From Diplosphaera chodatii (lineage: Eukaryota > Chlorophyta > Trebouxiophyceae > Prasiolales > Stichococcaceae), in contig JAALGY010000041.1 in NCBI GenBank assembly GCA_032358165.1, positions 62,001-126,000 on the forward strand: DNA of 64,000 nt, in the 5' to 3' direction. Below, piece by piece: positions 47,101 to 60,700 of this stretch. The stretch's first letter is position 1; every line of letters begins with the position of its first letter. The position numbers and the translations under genes were made by a program. The notes beneath the pieces were generated by a model. The model did no database searches, had not been told where the DNA came from, and saw nothing but the letters and a program-made list of their open reading frames with translations.

Positions 47101-50100
47101 AGAAGTTGCTGGCCTTCCTACAACTGGCCAATGATCACTTCAGGCCTCGTAGCTTTGGCGCATAACATATGTGAAGACATGTTGTCACCACAAGCGGCAC
47201 TTGGAAGCTGCAAGCATGTGCACAGGTCACCTGTCCTGGTCAGGGCTTGTGCGATACCGTGCTCCTCCAGCTGCCGCTTCATCATGCCAAACCCCTGGCC
47301 GGTGCTCACGGACAGTGCCGTCACCAGCATGGCGCCATGCCCTGCAGCACCACAGGCCCAGCATGTGGTGGCCAGCTGCATAGTCCTACTTCATCAGCAC
47401 CATTTTCATCACTCGACTTCCTGGCGATCCCAGCAAGCCAGAGTCTGCGGCTTGTTGATTGCATTTCTGGCTTCAGCTGATGCTGGATGGTCAGTGTTGC
47501 AGGCCACTGTGACTGGGATGCAGTTAGACAGACCTCCACTTCTGCTCGTCCTTGTGGCGTTACAGTTGTCATCGCCCACCCTGACACACGACCCTGGCGC
47601 TGCTATGCGTCGATAGACTTTGACCGTCACCCATTCCACTGCAGGGCAGCAAGGCGTGCCTGGGGTGGGAGCGCGCCCCCGACGGCGGCCTGCACGCCTG
47701 CACTGCCGTCGTGGACGCCTGGCTGCGGCTGCTGCAGCGGGCGCTGCACGCGGTGCGCGCGCTGCGGGTGGCTGTGCCGGCGGCGCCGGAGCACGCCACC
47801 CTGGGGTGAGCGCCTCGTGTACTGACAGCAGGCTGCGCCCTGCTGAGGACTGGCTGCTATATAAGCATTACCTCGTGGTGGCTAATATGAAGTGGCAGAT
47901 ACTGCTGTCTGACCACGCTTAGCTTTTGCTGCGCTATCATCGCGTTGTTTCACACCAGGTGACAACCTTCAGGAGAGGTCTGCAGCCACAAGCACACCTC
48001 TCCTGTCGATGCGCTCTTCCGGCTGAATGGACGCGACAGCAGCATATGCAGTGGAGTCTCGTGCTAGCACCCTTTGTATGGATGTTAAATACCAGAAGAT
48101 GAATGTGTCTAGCTAGCCACAGGAGGAGTCCAGTGGTGTGGCTTGCCTGCAAGCTGACGCTGGCGCTGCTGAAACAGGACGGCAGCAGCAGGTCACGAAC
48201 ACGCGGGGGCCGTGCTCTCCTTCAAGCTGCTGCTGCCCTGCCCACATGGCTGCGGCTGCATGCACGACTGCCGCAGCGCCTCTCAAGGCTTCCATGTGAG
48301 CCGCACCCTGGCACTGCAGGACTCTCACGGCGGACCGCGGGGACCTGACGCTGGAGGAGGCGGTGGCGACGGCCGACGGCGGCCCCGCGGTGAAGACCGG
48401 CCTGCTGCTGGCGGACCACGAGAAGACGCTGCAGGACCTGGTGTCCCAAATCGTCACGCACTGGAAGGTACTGTTTCTCACCACTACTGTTGCTGGCATG
48501 CGTATAGCTCACAGTGTATTCGCGGTTGCGCCCGGTGTTGTCTGTCGTTGGTGCCTCTCCGCCCTGGGCCCCCTACATGAGCAGAGTCACCACTGCCCCC
48601 ATTCCCAGCTCTGCACTTCCTGCTTGTTGATGGAACCCGTATGGTGGGTCAATAACAATCTCGACCATTCATATTTGAACGCCTCAGCAACGCTCTCATC
48701 GGTGTGGCCTATGCCAGCTGGTTTGTCAGGCCTCAGAAGTCTTTTGACATCAACGTCTGCTGCCCATGCCGCCACTCAGCCCAGCAGTAGCGCCGCGGGG
48801 CACATCACATTACTCGATCCCAAGCCTTGTTGTTAAAATTTTGTGGCTCTCAATCTGCAGGCGCTAAGTCCCGCGGTGGCGCCGCGGGCGCTGTGGGTGG
48901 CGGCGCACCACGCCGCCCTGCCACGGCGGCTGCCCGGCGCCTGGACCAGCGTCCTGGACTGGATCGACACGCTGCTGCAGCGCGGGCTCACTGACGAGTC
49001 CAGCAAGGTGCGTGCGCATGGCCGGGCAGAGGGTTGCGAGCTCTGGGCTGAACTGTCGGGTTTCCTGCTCATGCTGGTGGTGCCGATGACTTTCAACAGC
49101 TGCAAGGCTGCCACCGGTGGTGGAAGGCGGGTGCTGTGTCGTCAAGCAACTGCTGCTCGAGGTGCAGGAGTGCCTCTGCGCACTGGTTTGAGCGTGCTGG
49201 TGCCCATCAACTGTGTCAGATTGTTAAAGTCGCCAGCAGTGTCACGTGTACAACATGATGTGCATGCTTCCCACAGGTGTTTGCGGCCAAGCAGGCGGTG
49301 GCAGAGGGCTCGCTGTCGGCGCGCAACGCCTTCGCCTCGGCCGCGGACCGCCGGCTGGACGGCCCAGACAGCCCCCGGCGCGACGTCATCCTCAACGAGG
49401 ACGGCGAGGCGGTTGAGGAGACCAAAGAGGTAGGGCCCATGGTTCAGGGTCATGCGCACGTTGTGTGGGTCGAGAACGGAGCTGCCGTCAGCGTACCGAC
49501 GCTTGCAAAATTGTTGAGTGCAAGTGCAGGGCGGGTCATGAACATGCATCTTGGAGGTGCTAGGCGTCAACAGGTGACATGCTGGTTGACACTGTGTAAG
49601 CCCGTCTCATTACACACCTGTCTGCAGGACGGCCCAAAGGAGGGCGGGCTGGAGGGGCCGCAGGCGGCGGCCGACGACGCGGGCATCGCGGTGGAGGGTT
49701 TAGACGCCGCAGCGGCGGCCCTGGAGCGCCTGACTGCGCTGCTGCAGTTCAACTCGCAGGGCGACTCCTTCGCCTGGAGCCTCAAGGTGACCCAGTGTGA
49801 AAGTGACATGTGCGCGGTTCTTGCAGGCGCCCTGAACAGCGATCATTTTGCTGTTCCTGACCCCTCAACGTTGCAGTGCAGATGCTTGTCAAGGCGTTGA
49901 TCCCGTAAACCCTGTGGAAACCCTGTGCCGTTGCCTTTTCTCAGGAGCTGGCGGGGCGCATGCTGGAGGTGGTGCAGTATTACATCGACGACCCCCGGGC
50001 GCGCATAGACGCACGGGAGCGCCTCGGCCGTGTGGCCCGCCGCATCAGGTGGACACCATGCGTGTGCAGCCCGAGTTTCATGCGGATTTTGCGACGCTTT

Positions 50101-53100
50101 GCCAGCGTCGGCAAGCACAGATGATGAGGGGGCCATGCTTCGCATCAGTGGGTGGCATGAAGCAAACAACGAGGTCCATGATCCATGTGCAGGTCCGTCG
50201 CGTCCCGAACAGACGCCAAGCCGCCCAAGTCGGACAAGGAAAAGGCAAAGGAGAAGGAGAAGCGGGCCAAGGCGCGTGCCAAAGCGGCCGGGGAGGCCGC
50301 AAAGGCGGCTGAGGAAGCTGCCAAGGTGGAGCTGCCTGAAACGTTCACTACGGAATGTGAAACCTGCACAGTGCGATGAGCTCGGCCATGTAGCCTCCGC
50401 ACATGCAGAACATCACCACCAAGCGCTGATGTGGGGCTGCACTTGCAAACCCCATGCATGCGTTGAAGCGTCTGCTGTCGCGCTGTGCTCAGGCGGCCAT
50501 ACCTGAGGACGTGACAGAAGCCTCCGACTTCAACGCCGCGCTGGCGGCAGCCGGCATGCAGCCGCCAGTGGAAAACGGTGCGCCCTTCCTCTGCTTGAGC
50601 AGCAGTATGCCTGCTGCTCTCCGGGCTTCGTCCTCGGCAACTTGTGATGCTGGGTGGCTCGTTGTGTTACAGCCAAGTGCCTCTGCTTGACGGCGCCAAC
50701 AGCAGTGTGTGTGAAATGCCTCAGGCACTGCCCCGCCCACCGCCAACGGCGTCCCGGCGGCTCCGGTGCCGCCGGGGGTCGATGACGAGGAGGAGCTGGA
50801 CGAGGACGAGCTCCTGGCCATGATGCGCATGGTGCCAGGTGCGGGTTGACAGGCTGGAGGCAGACTCTTCTGGCTTCCAAAGCTCCGTCGCTCAAGTTGT
50901 TGCGCGAAGTATCCTGGGCTCGAATACACACGACATGGACACAAGCGATGCGTCACGAACATTCACAGTCATGTGGGAACACTGCATGCTTGACGCCAGG
51001 AGCCTCCTGTTGCACAGCATGTCAGCTCCTCAGGTGCTTGTTGGGCATGCAGACCCGGACAGCGAGCAGGTGGAGGGCTTCCCCTTTGGGCCGCCGCCCT
51101 CCGCCGTGCTGGCGGGCACCAAGCGCACCGCCAGGCGCGGCTCTTAGGATCAGGAACCCTGAACCCTGTCACCTGTCCCTCAGAATCAGTCCACTGCAGC
51201 CACGATGTGTCACTTGCGTTTGCACAAGCCTGCTGTAGTGCCTAAAGCGCATTGAATGGATAAATTTGGATAATGGCTTCTGTCTCTCGGTCTGCTTGAC
51301 GCCAGCACACTTTCAAGAGCGTGAACATGTGGCGGCACAGATACCTTGCGCTTGATAGCGTGGTGGGGGCGGCAACAGCGGAGGCATACGGCGACACGGC
51401 GGCGCAGCAGAGCAAGCCCAGCACTCAGACAGAGGTGCGCCAGCAGGCTGCTGCCCATCATGTGTGCCTGATGTTCATCGGATGGTTGGCTGTCGAATCC
51501 ACGTTAAACGCGCAGCTACGTGCCTGACAGCGCTGCTTGCTGCTGCTGCCCGATGCTGACGGCTTCATAGCAGGGGAGACCATTCATCAGGTCGTGAAGG
51601 CTGAAGTGCATCCATGCAGGTGGCGGGTCTGCCAAGCCTGGTGGAGGTCATGGAGCTCGTCAGCGGCCAGGTGAGCTGTGTGTGAAAGTGCATGCATGTT
51701 CAGCCCTGATGCATAGCCCCGGCTGCTGAACAACGCATTTGACACCTGGCAATGTAGTGAGCTGTAGAGGATGCATGCATCACATATGAGGTGCATCAGT
51801 GACATCTCAAATAGCTGGCAGTACTGCCCGGTTCGTTGTGCATGGTTCAGCAGTGTTGATCGTGCATGCTTGCGACTGCATGGGACGCTGAAGGCATAGC
51901 ATGCTACACTCTTGTGCGCCCACTTCTGGCTGATCTAGAGCGGCACCATGCAGCAGGCAGCCAGGAGACTCATTCAGGATCCCTCACACAACCTCTGAGG
52001 CTGTCTTCATCTTGACAGCATCACCAACGAGTGCTGGCCCCTGACTGCACGTCTTCATGTGGTGCCAGGTGGGCGGCCCGGACTCGTCGGCCACGGTGGA
52101 GCTGACGGGGCCCGCAGACCCGCTGCGGCTGACGGCGCGCCACGAGCTGGACCTGGTCACCCGCACCCTCAGCATAAGCTTCGTGCTGTACAACCGGCTG
52201 CCTGGCGAGGTGGCCGGCGCCTTCGTCAGGTGATCGTCGGTGCCAGGACGCTAGAGGTTACCACGAATGTGGCTTCAAAGCCGTGCGGGCTCCACTGCTG
52301 TATGCGCCTGTTGACACGCAAACGCAGCTGCAAGGCTGGCGATGGGTCTTGCTGCTAGTGCCCAACTCTGTAGTAACACCACTACTTGCAAGGCGCAACT
52401 GAGTTGCCTTACCTGTGCTGTCAAGCGAGCAGCCGAGCGGACGTGTTGCACCTCAGTCAGGAGAACGACAAACACTGTCTGCTGTCTGGTGTGACACAAA
52501 TACTCGGTTGCTCGTACAATGGAAGCTGATGCCTAGCTACAGAGTTGTGCTTTATGCTGCACTGCACCATGCCTTTGTTCACGCACGCACAACATGAGCG
52601 TGAACTCAGCTGAGGGGACTGTATCGTTCGATCGTGCTTTAGGCTGGCGACGGGTGGCCCGCTGTCGCGGCCGGCGCCAGGCCCCGTGGTCTTCCGGCTG
52701 CCGCCGCTGCCGGGGCGCGGGCAGCACGCCTTCCGCATGACCTTCCGCCTCGCGGGCTTCGGCCGCCTGGTGGTGCAGCCCTTTGTGGGCGTGCCGCTGC
52801 GGGGCTTCTCGGCAACCGACGCGCCGCTGCTGCGCGCCCGGCCCTACACCGTCTCGCCCGTCGCCCTGCTGCAGGTGCGCACCTTTTTGGGGTTGCTGCG
52901 GCAGCAGGATGTGGTCTAGCATGTTGCAGTGCTCCTTGGGGTCTGTGTCTAGTTTAGGACATCCTACCACTGTAGTAATGACAGCCCCACAACCGCTGGC
53001 GCTCTGGCTGGTGCATTGTTCGGTCGGCTCGGCTGTAAACATGCTGTTGCAGAGCCTTGCAAATACCATGCCGCCAGTGCGCATTTGGAGGTTGATAACA

Positions 53101-55301
53101 CTGCACCTGAATCCTGCCTGATCGTCAAATGCGCCAGGCCATACAACAGCAGACGGTATTTGGTTCGAATATCCTGCTACCTGTTGTGCAGGCGCCCAAG
53201 GAGGCCGTCTCTGCGGCGGGCTTCTTCCAGGCGTGGCCGCCGATCCCGTACACCGCGGACCTAACAGCGTTAGGTGCCGCTGCGGGCGTGGACGGCGGGC
53301 TGCTGGCGCTGTCGGCCCTGGAGCGCTCGCCCCTGGCGCGCGTCCTGCTGCAGGGCCTCCCGGCGCTGGGCGGCTTCCAGGCGGCCTACCTCGGTAGTCA
53401 TCCATTTGACAACAGCTCTATTTAGCTTCTTGTTTACAGGCGCTGACTGCTGTGGACCCTCCCTGGCAATTTTAAAAAGGCAGCTGTCGCTGTTGATAAC
53501 GTACAGACTGCCATTCAACCCCAGGGGTGTGCTGCCGAATGCAACCCAGTACTCTAGTGCAGCACATATTGACTGTCATGCTCTGTTAGCGCCATCCGAA
53601 AGCTCTGCACGTGCACTTGAGAGCTTCACACATGCCAACTGCGGCCATCAAGGCAATCTACTCACCTACCATGTTTAAACAGTAGGGCCTCAGGTTCTAC
53701 TGCAATTGAAGCGTAGAAAGGTGTGTCAATACTGTAGCGGTACGCGTAAGCTTTCGGCATCATGGTTACACAGGCAAGTCGCTGGGGGACACGACGGTGG
53801 CGCTGGTGGTCACGGGGCAGCTGCTGCCGTTCGAGGAGGCGGCGCCCGCGCAGCCGGCCGCCGAGCTGGACGGGGCGCACCAGCGGCTGGCGGCCGACGC
53901 CATCCTGGGCGCCAGCTTCGGCAACGCAGCGGCTCCGGAGGCGGCCCCGCAGCCGCCCAGGCGCACGGTCAGCGTGGCGGGCAGCCGGGTGGCGGTGCGG
54001 CTCACGGTGCGGTCCACCTCGGCGGAGATCGTGGCGGCGATCGAGGCCGACAAGCCCGCCTTCGTGCAGGCACGCCTGCCCTCATCGCATGTGCACAAGC
54101 CTCTACGTGCTCACACAGCACCACTGTGCATCATTGTGGTTGTTGCATGGGCCCTGGGCAGGTGTGGTGTCTGCAGTGGCACAGCATTGCCCCGTTCCCT
54201 TAGGGTGCTGGGCCACATGAAGACCCACCATCATAGCTTTCCAGTCAACTGCCTACCCAACCTCATTGTCATAGGTTTTGTCCGATAGCTAACTAGTGGA
54301 CTTTGCACCATCTGTGGCTGGGGACATGAGCAGCAATGGTTCTCGATGCAGGTTGCCGCCTACCAACATAAACATCACTTGCAACTTCAAAGGTCCACAG
54401 GGACATTCTGACACAGCTGGCTTGCCACAGGACCTGTTCGACGGCGCACTGGTGGCGGGCAGCGTATCGGACGCGGTCGCTTCCGGCTTCCGGGGCCCGC
54501 TGCGCCTGACGCCGGCCGTGTCCGCCCTCAAGTGGGCGTACCAGGCGATGGGCATCGCCATGCCGCCGGGCGAGGGCGCCGCGGAGGACGGCGACGACGG
54601 CAGCGTGGCTGAGGTGAGGTGTCGTGCGCAGTGTGATCGAGGCCCAGTGCTGCCGCTGGTGCCGGCCAGCGGCAGGCCGGTGGCCCATGCCCTAGGGTTT
54701 TACTGCAACGCTCGGCAGCCCTTGTTCATGTGTCCGTCTGCTGATCGAGAATTACAGCAGATACTGTCCGCTGGTTCTGACCGACACAGACTCTGCTGAT
54801 TTCAGGCCGAGGAGGGGGAGGAGGAAAAGCCCGACGAGCTGGACGCGATCGCTGCGGGCGAGGACCTGGTGACAACCCGCAGCGAGGCCTCGGGCGGCGG
54901 CTCCGAGCTGTCCTCCTCAGCAGCCGGCTCCGTCATCGAGCGCGAGGACGGGTGAGGGTTCAGCGCTGGGCGTTCAGCCCCCTGGATGTGCTCAGGTCCT
55001 GCGGCGGCGTGTGCTTGCTCATTCAAAGCCCGGGCGCTAGGGCTGCAGCCGTCCGATGTCGATCGCAGGACGCAGTGCTTGGCTGTCAATGTCGGCGTCG
55101 TCCTGTGGAATGACAATGTGGTGCACTTGCCGCCGCAGGTACGACGGAGAGTCATCCTCGGAGTCGGGCACCAGCATGCAGGACGGGGAAGCGGAGGATG
55201 CGGAGGAAGCGCCGCCGCCGCCGCTGGCGGCGCCCGACCTGTTCGACGCGGTGGCGGAGGAGTGGCAGCGGCTGCGGCTGGCCATGCAGGACGTGTACTG
55301 A
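41192..55301 (+). CDS. TPLATE: TPLATE, adaptin-like subunit of the plant TSET/TPLATE endocytic complex
   Basis: About 36 exons; first 41192-41291 (MFSRFKGKPKQAPPPPQQQP), last ending at TGA 55299-55301. The trunk follows plant TPLATE block by block: GIRFDLGPGSPPEVAAAALA, VDLAVGWAERLGDSLLDG, VHVIRMLVALLEYAA, VTTILELWDRQPGTG, AEIVAAVAGHLASLPAGTQP, YPAFRDEMVMTLLAV and VSQIVTHWKALSPAVAPRAL. The appendage part (52069-54070) includes LVTRTLSISFVLYNRLPGEV, QPFVGVPLRGFSATDAP and FFQAWPPIPYTADLTAL, and the acidic tail ends EEWQRLRLAMQDVY. TPLATE drives clathrin-mediated endocytosis at the plasma membrane. Phases agree at most junctions; one GC donor is inferred at 42016. The junctions around 41.6-41.9 kb and 51.1-51.4 kb are uncertain. 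A K/E-rich segment (50190-50325) sits between trunk and appendage. Confidence 0.85.
44221..44372 (+). repeat. Duplicated exon end and donor in TPLATE, with a telomere-like motif between copies
   Basis: The end of the exon encoding RRAHNLGPLDQ with its donor (44221-44265) recurs at 44323-44372 in the following intron (GGGCGCACAACCTGG ... AGGTGCGGCCGCC). TTAGGGTTTA lies between them at 44290-44299. Confidence 0.8.
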
Positions 55302-56205
55302 TCATACCATGAGACGATGCTATACCCCAAATACAATGCTGTCGGCGGCAGCAGGGCGATGGCTCTGGCTGGCAGTACATGGCGCGCACTGACCGTGCAG
55401 CATGAGCTGCAAACAGCTGCACACTCGCCCTGTTGCCGTCATGAAGTTGCCAAGCAGTTTGCTCTCTGAGCTGTTTGTGTAAATCAGCTAGAACAGGTTC
55501 TTGCTGCTTGGTCTTGTCGTGCACACGCTGGCATGAGTAATGCGACCAGCGCAAAACCTCAAATAGCAGCTGGCAGCCAGCACCGGGAGCAGGAAGCCAG
55601 CAACAACAGGTGGTGCAACACCTCGCCCCTCTACCTCGCAAATTACGCATGACCAGCATAGAACGGAGCTGTGGTATGCTTTAGCCCGCTGCACGCACTC
55701 CAGTGCGTTCTGGTTGGCAGCGGTTGTAAATTGATCCGGACGCCGAGGCAGGTGCGGACCGCTCGCAGCCTGTCTGCACGCATTGCGATCATGTTCATTC
55801 CATCCACGCCCGCGCGTCTAAATGTAGAGGCAGCGCTACAGCACATGCGCGCTCTTCTGTAATATGCATAAATTCATGCCTATATGTGGGGCCCATAGGC
55901 ACAAGTGCTTGCTACGTGAACGCAGCGCTCTCTGATCTTCTCATGCATGCGCCGGCTTGGAGCCCTACAGTAACATTATTTCTGGCACGATACACATGCA
56001 CGTAGGCCTGCCTGCTCCCTGGTGGTCCACTGGCCTGTTAGCACCTCGCCACTCGCTTGTTGCATGCAGCAGCAGAGAGTTCAGCTACATCAGTGCATGT
56101 GTCTTCCTTACTGTACAGGTGCTGCACGGGCGAGTACCTGGGGCAAGCCTCATCGGCACAGGACCAAAGGGCTTTTCACCGGCGGCAGGGCGCCCGGCGG
56201 CAGCC
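55302..56205. promoter_or_regulatory. Intergenic region between TPLATE and the membrane-protein gene
   Basis: About 900 bp. A TGTAA at 55478-55482, 177 bases after the TPLATE stop, fits a poly(A) signal. The rest should hold the promoter and 5' UTR of the next gene. An upstream in-frame ATG at 55957 would add a poor-quality extension and was not used. Confidence 0.4.
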
Positions 56206-57074
56206 ATGGCGCTCGACATCCTGCGGGTGGTGCAGATCATGTGGGCGCTGGGCGACGTGCTGCTCACCGGCGGCGCCTTCGCGGTGCTGGGCGTGTACGG
56301 CAGCGACCGCGACGCCAACTGCCGCTACGGCGGCCTGTTCCTGTGGACGCTGTGCGGCATCGCGCCCGCGGTGCTGTACATCGCGGGTGGGTGTAGCGGA
56401 TGGAGATCACCTGCTGTCTGCATGTCGTCATGATGGCACGTGTTGCCCATTGCCTTGATCTCACAAACAGCGTCTGCAGTGGTCTGTTCACGTTTTCAGC
56501 GCCATGTGAAGCGTGGCGTGCAAAGGCCTCATCACATGATCACACCACTTCAGCGTCAACCGAGGGGGCCGCTGCCTTTCCGCAGGCTTCGTCATAACGT
56601 ACACGTCGCGGCAGCTGGACGCGCGGCACCCCGCCAACTGGAAGCTTCTCACGCTGCTGGCGGCCGCCAATAACATCACCATCGGCCTGCTGTACCAACA
56701 CCAGCCCGGCAGCGTGTGCGGCTCCACCGTCGCCAAGGTGCTGCACCATCAGTACACTGTCCCACTGAACAGTCACTGCACTCTGTTGCTGTAGCCACCA
56801 TTCTCTTGATGTTTGAGATGATTGGACGAAACACTGTCTGCCGATGTTGACCACTGCTTCAGTGACAGACTAAACCCACTTCCACAGCAGCGTTCATCCG
56901 CACGTGTGCTACCACATGCAGGTGCTGCTGGCGTCGTTCGGCGCGGTGCCGGTGCTGGGGGCACTGCTGAAGCAGCTGGTCAAGGGCGGCGCCGGCGGCA
57001 AGCGGCAGTTTGGCGCTGAGGCGTACAAGCAGGAGTTTTTGCCGTCAGGGGCGATGGCGCACGGCGGCCACTAG
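56206..57074 (+). CDS. Unrecognised small four-helix membrane protein
   Basis: Three exons, 56206-56386, 56586-56737 and 56922-57074, give 161 residues with matching phases. It starts MALDILRVVQIMWALGDVLL. Four hydrophobic segments are visible: around VQIMWALGDVLLTGGAFAVL, LFLWTLCGIAPAVLYIAGFV, LLTLLAAANNITIGLLYQH and VLLASFGAVPVLGALLKQLV. The tail is soluble and ends SGAMAHGGH. Topology suggests an integral membrane protein. I do not recognise the family. The clean splice phases and hydrophobic periodicity support a real gene. Confidence 0.7.
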
Positions 57075-57742
57075 GACCGCATGCACAGGGTTTAGTACTC
57101 ACAACGGGGAGCAGGGTGGGACTTGGGCTGGGCAGTTTGACGGGCGGAGACATCAAGAGTTGGGTGTGGGGGATGCAGGCTGGACTCGGCAGAGGCGCCT
57201 GCAGCTATACTGGTTTTCAGCTGCAACAGTGCAGCATGTGCACCAGCCGCTGCAATGCGGGCGCATGACCCAGTATGATTATGCTGCGACTAGAAGGCAG
57301 CGGCTGCCTATACCGGTACTGCTGCTGCTATAACACCGTACTGTAGAGTGCCGAGCTTGGTAATGTTAGAGCATCTAAATGAACAGCTGCTGCTCATTGA
57401 CCAAAGTACATGGCATTGGATTACACAATGAGGTTGCTCAGTAAGCAGGCAATGCCACCAGCGCAAAATTCATGGACGGACACCATCAAGCACCTCCTGA
57501 ACACATCTCCGAAGCAATATCCTGACTCAAAACAACATGGTTGCGCTGAAAAAGAATTGCACTCAAGCCTACTCATTGAGGCCACAAGAGTGTATACCGG
57601 TACAGTTGTTCCGAAGGTGCCATGCCGCCCTTGCGCAGCTACTACATTGGGCAATGTGCCCTGAAAAGTTTGAGATACACGCTACTGGCGCCACATTCGG
57701 GTGTGAGACAGTTGGTTTGATGGCGGCCAGGCCTCGGCAGCA
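57075..57742. other. Convergent intergenic region
   Basis: Between the membrane-protein gene (plus) and allantoinase (minus). TTACA at 57421-57425 is TGTAA on the minus strand and could be the allantoinase poly(A) signal. An AGGGTTTAG motif lies near 57089. No gene is visible. Confidence 0.4.
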
Positions 57743-60700
57743 TCACCGCTTCTGCCGGAGGACCAGAGCGCCACACGGCCGCTGCGGAAACTTCTTGCCA
57801 TCCACAAACACCTGCGACGCGAGGTGCATTGACACTATTTCGTCTTCATTTCAACCACAGACTCGCAGCCTGTCAGGTCTTGTGGGCAGCTAACTCGGGC
57901 TACTAGACGGCCCAAATGGTGAAAGGTTCTCTACTGCAGGTGAGCCACCTGCTGTCCGCGGACAAAGGTTGCGAGCACGCGCCCCTGCAGCGGCAGGTCG
58001 AGGTACGGCGTCGACTTGTGCTTGTGGTGCAGCCCAGCGGCTGTCGTGTTGGCTGTCGCCTCTGGATCGAACACCTGCTCATGCCGACAAAGCACACTAT
58101 GGTTTCGGGTTTAGGGTTGTGACACCTCAGGGCATGCATGTGTCACAGCCTGCCCAGCAAAGAGGCAGGAAGGCATTGCTGCAGGCTGTAACTGCCGGTC
58201 TTGCTGCATCTTGTATTTGTGCAAGCGTACGAGGTAGGCCATGCCGAATGGAAATCAACTTACCACGATGTCAGCGTCAAAGCCGGCCGCCAGCCGCCCC
58301 TTCCGCTTGTGCAGGTTGGCCAGCCGCGCGGGCCGCTCGGCCCACCAGGCGGCTGTCCAGTCCAGCGGGATGCCCCGCCGCTGCATCCCCGTCACCAGCG
58401 CCGGCAGGCTGTACTGCAGCCCTGTAACATGACAGTCATGACGCCTTGAGCTTGCTGCTCCTGGGTAGCTGGTGACGGCGCAGTTGGCAGGTGCACCGCT
58501 GCAACGCTGCGACTGTGCAGCTGAAGTCGCACCCCTGTCCTACTCGCAGCTTCTGATGATGCCTCTGGCTACAGTGAGGTGCTGCTCAGGCACTCTAGGA
58601 GGCTGCATGCCCCATTGCTCAGCCGCACAACTGCCTGGCACCAAGAAAGGACACAAGCTTCACGCTGCCGGCCTGGCCAGCTGATGCCTGCAGACAGCAC
58701 TGCCCAAGCAGCGAGTGCACCTGCGATGCCGCCCCAGGCGCTCAGGAAGTCGCCCTCGGCCAGCAGCTTCAGCGCGGGCGTGGACGGCGAGTGGTCGCTG
58801 GCAACCATGTCGATCGTGCCCCCCTGCACCAGGGTTTACCACTCAGAAAACACTATATGTGGAGCACGCCCTCCTGCACCGGCAGCCAAACTTCCTTGAG
58901 GACAATACTGTTTTCGCACGCTGCACGCCCGTTGAGCAGCACGGCACGGCGCAGGGCGCAGCGCGTGCATGAGAATATGGAGCAGCGGCGCAGATCTTCT
59001 GGTGTCCAGCCCGGATGCCTTATACCTCGACCGCTTCCTCTTGACATGGGCGAGACTCCGCAGGAGGTAACCCAACAAACACGTTTCGAACCCACCTGCA
59101 GCGCCTGCCACAAGGCCTCCAGGTTCTGCCGGTCGCGCAGCGGCGGCATGCACTTGAATAGCGTGTTGCCGTCGGGCACGTCGTCGTCCGCCCAGGTCAG
59201 GTGGTGCGCGTTCACCTCCGCCGTCAGCGGCAGCCCTGTAGTGTGGCAGCGTGCAGGCTGACCACAATTGGTGAGGCCAGTACAGTATGGCAATAACGAC
59301 GCACCGTACAAATGACCCAGGCAGACCTGCGCATGCCTGGTTGAGCAGCATGTGGAGGCGCCAAGTGCACCCTGCGCTCGGTGTGTGTTGTCGGTCGAAT
59401 ACTACAAACATTGTGCAGCGACTGCATGTTGCAGCGGGCCTCACCGTCCGCCTTGGCGGCTGCGATGCTGGGCAGCGCCTCGGCGTTGGCCAGGTGCGCG
59501 ATGTGGATGCCGAAGCCCGGGCTCCTGGTCAGCTCGGGGTGCTCCCGCGCCGCCGCCCGCAGCCGCCGGATCAGCATGCTGATCGCCGCAGCCTCGAAGC
59601 GCTTGGGCCGCAGCGCCAGGAACGTCTGATACTTGCGCGGGTCGCCCTGCGGCAGGCGTGGCAGACTGTACAGCCTTTTGTCGGTGATGCTCCGTTTGGG
59701 CTGGCAAAACCCTGAAAATCTGCAGCGGTGAGTTGCCGTGTAGCTGGGCCGCTGCGACCTGTTCCACTTGCCACAGCCACGCCTGCAGCAGAGCTCCGAT
59801 TGCCTGTGCTGTGGTGCCTGCTCCACATCAGCAGGATGCAGCGCTTGCTTCCTGTGCTCACCCGCGTGGGCGGCACGTCTTCAAGCAGCTCCGCGTGCGC
59901 CAGCAGCGGCACGCCCGCCGCGGCCAGCACCGGCAGCGCGGCCTCCACGTCGTCCTCATCAGCATTCGGGAAGTCGTTGATGCCTGTCAGCGCAGCACGC
60001 CCAGTGGATACCCCCTGACTGCTGGGCAGCTGCCCGATTGCCGGCACAAGATGCACAGCGTGGGCGAGCGAAGAGTGTCCCCAGCAGTGCCTGACACAAC
60101 TGAGCCACGCCGAGCGTACAAGGCAACCACCACATTGCAGCGACCGTCAGCCGCGCTGCGGGTGTGGCGACTGGTATGGCGACGCGCGCAAGCCCTCGGC
60201 ACCTGACGGCGAGAAGAAGCTCTTGAAGCCGAGCGCCCCCGCGTCCAGCATCGCGCGCAGCTCCGACGCGTTGTGCGAGTTGGCGGGCACCATGCCGCCC
60301 CAGAAGCCCACGTCCACCATGACCTTGCCCTGTAGCGAATCATGGGCCAGGCGTCCTGCTCGCCATCGATCCCATGCGCAGCTGCTGGGCAGGCCGTCTT
60401 CCACTGGACACATCGTTCTGACAGGCGCTGCGAGTGCGCCAGCCCGTGGAGGCAACACAGCTTCATTCCATTGACCTCAGCAGCGGCTGTGTAGTAGACA
60501 CCTTGACGGCGGCGATCTTCTCCTGCAGCAGCTGCGCGGTGGTGGTGGTGGGCACGCTGTTGAGCGGCATGTCCACCAGCGTGGTGACGCCCCCCGCAGC
60601 GGCCGCCCGCGTGGCTGTGCGTGCGCCTGAAAGTCACGTAGGCAATCCACTTTGCTGTACACACATGCAATAGAACGTGGCAGCACACATCGTGCAAGAG

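Noticed and set aside
46759..47616. 285-residue open frame on the plus strand
   Set aside because: A read-through of TPLATE intron and the exon near 46841 in another frame; Cys/His-rich translation without family resemblance.
53155..53175. tRNA box B (GGTTCGAATATCC)
   Set aside because: No D-arm or pairing stems upstream; it is in a TPLATE intron.
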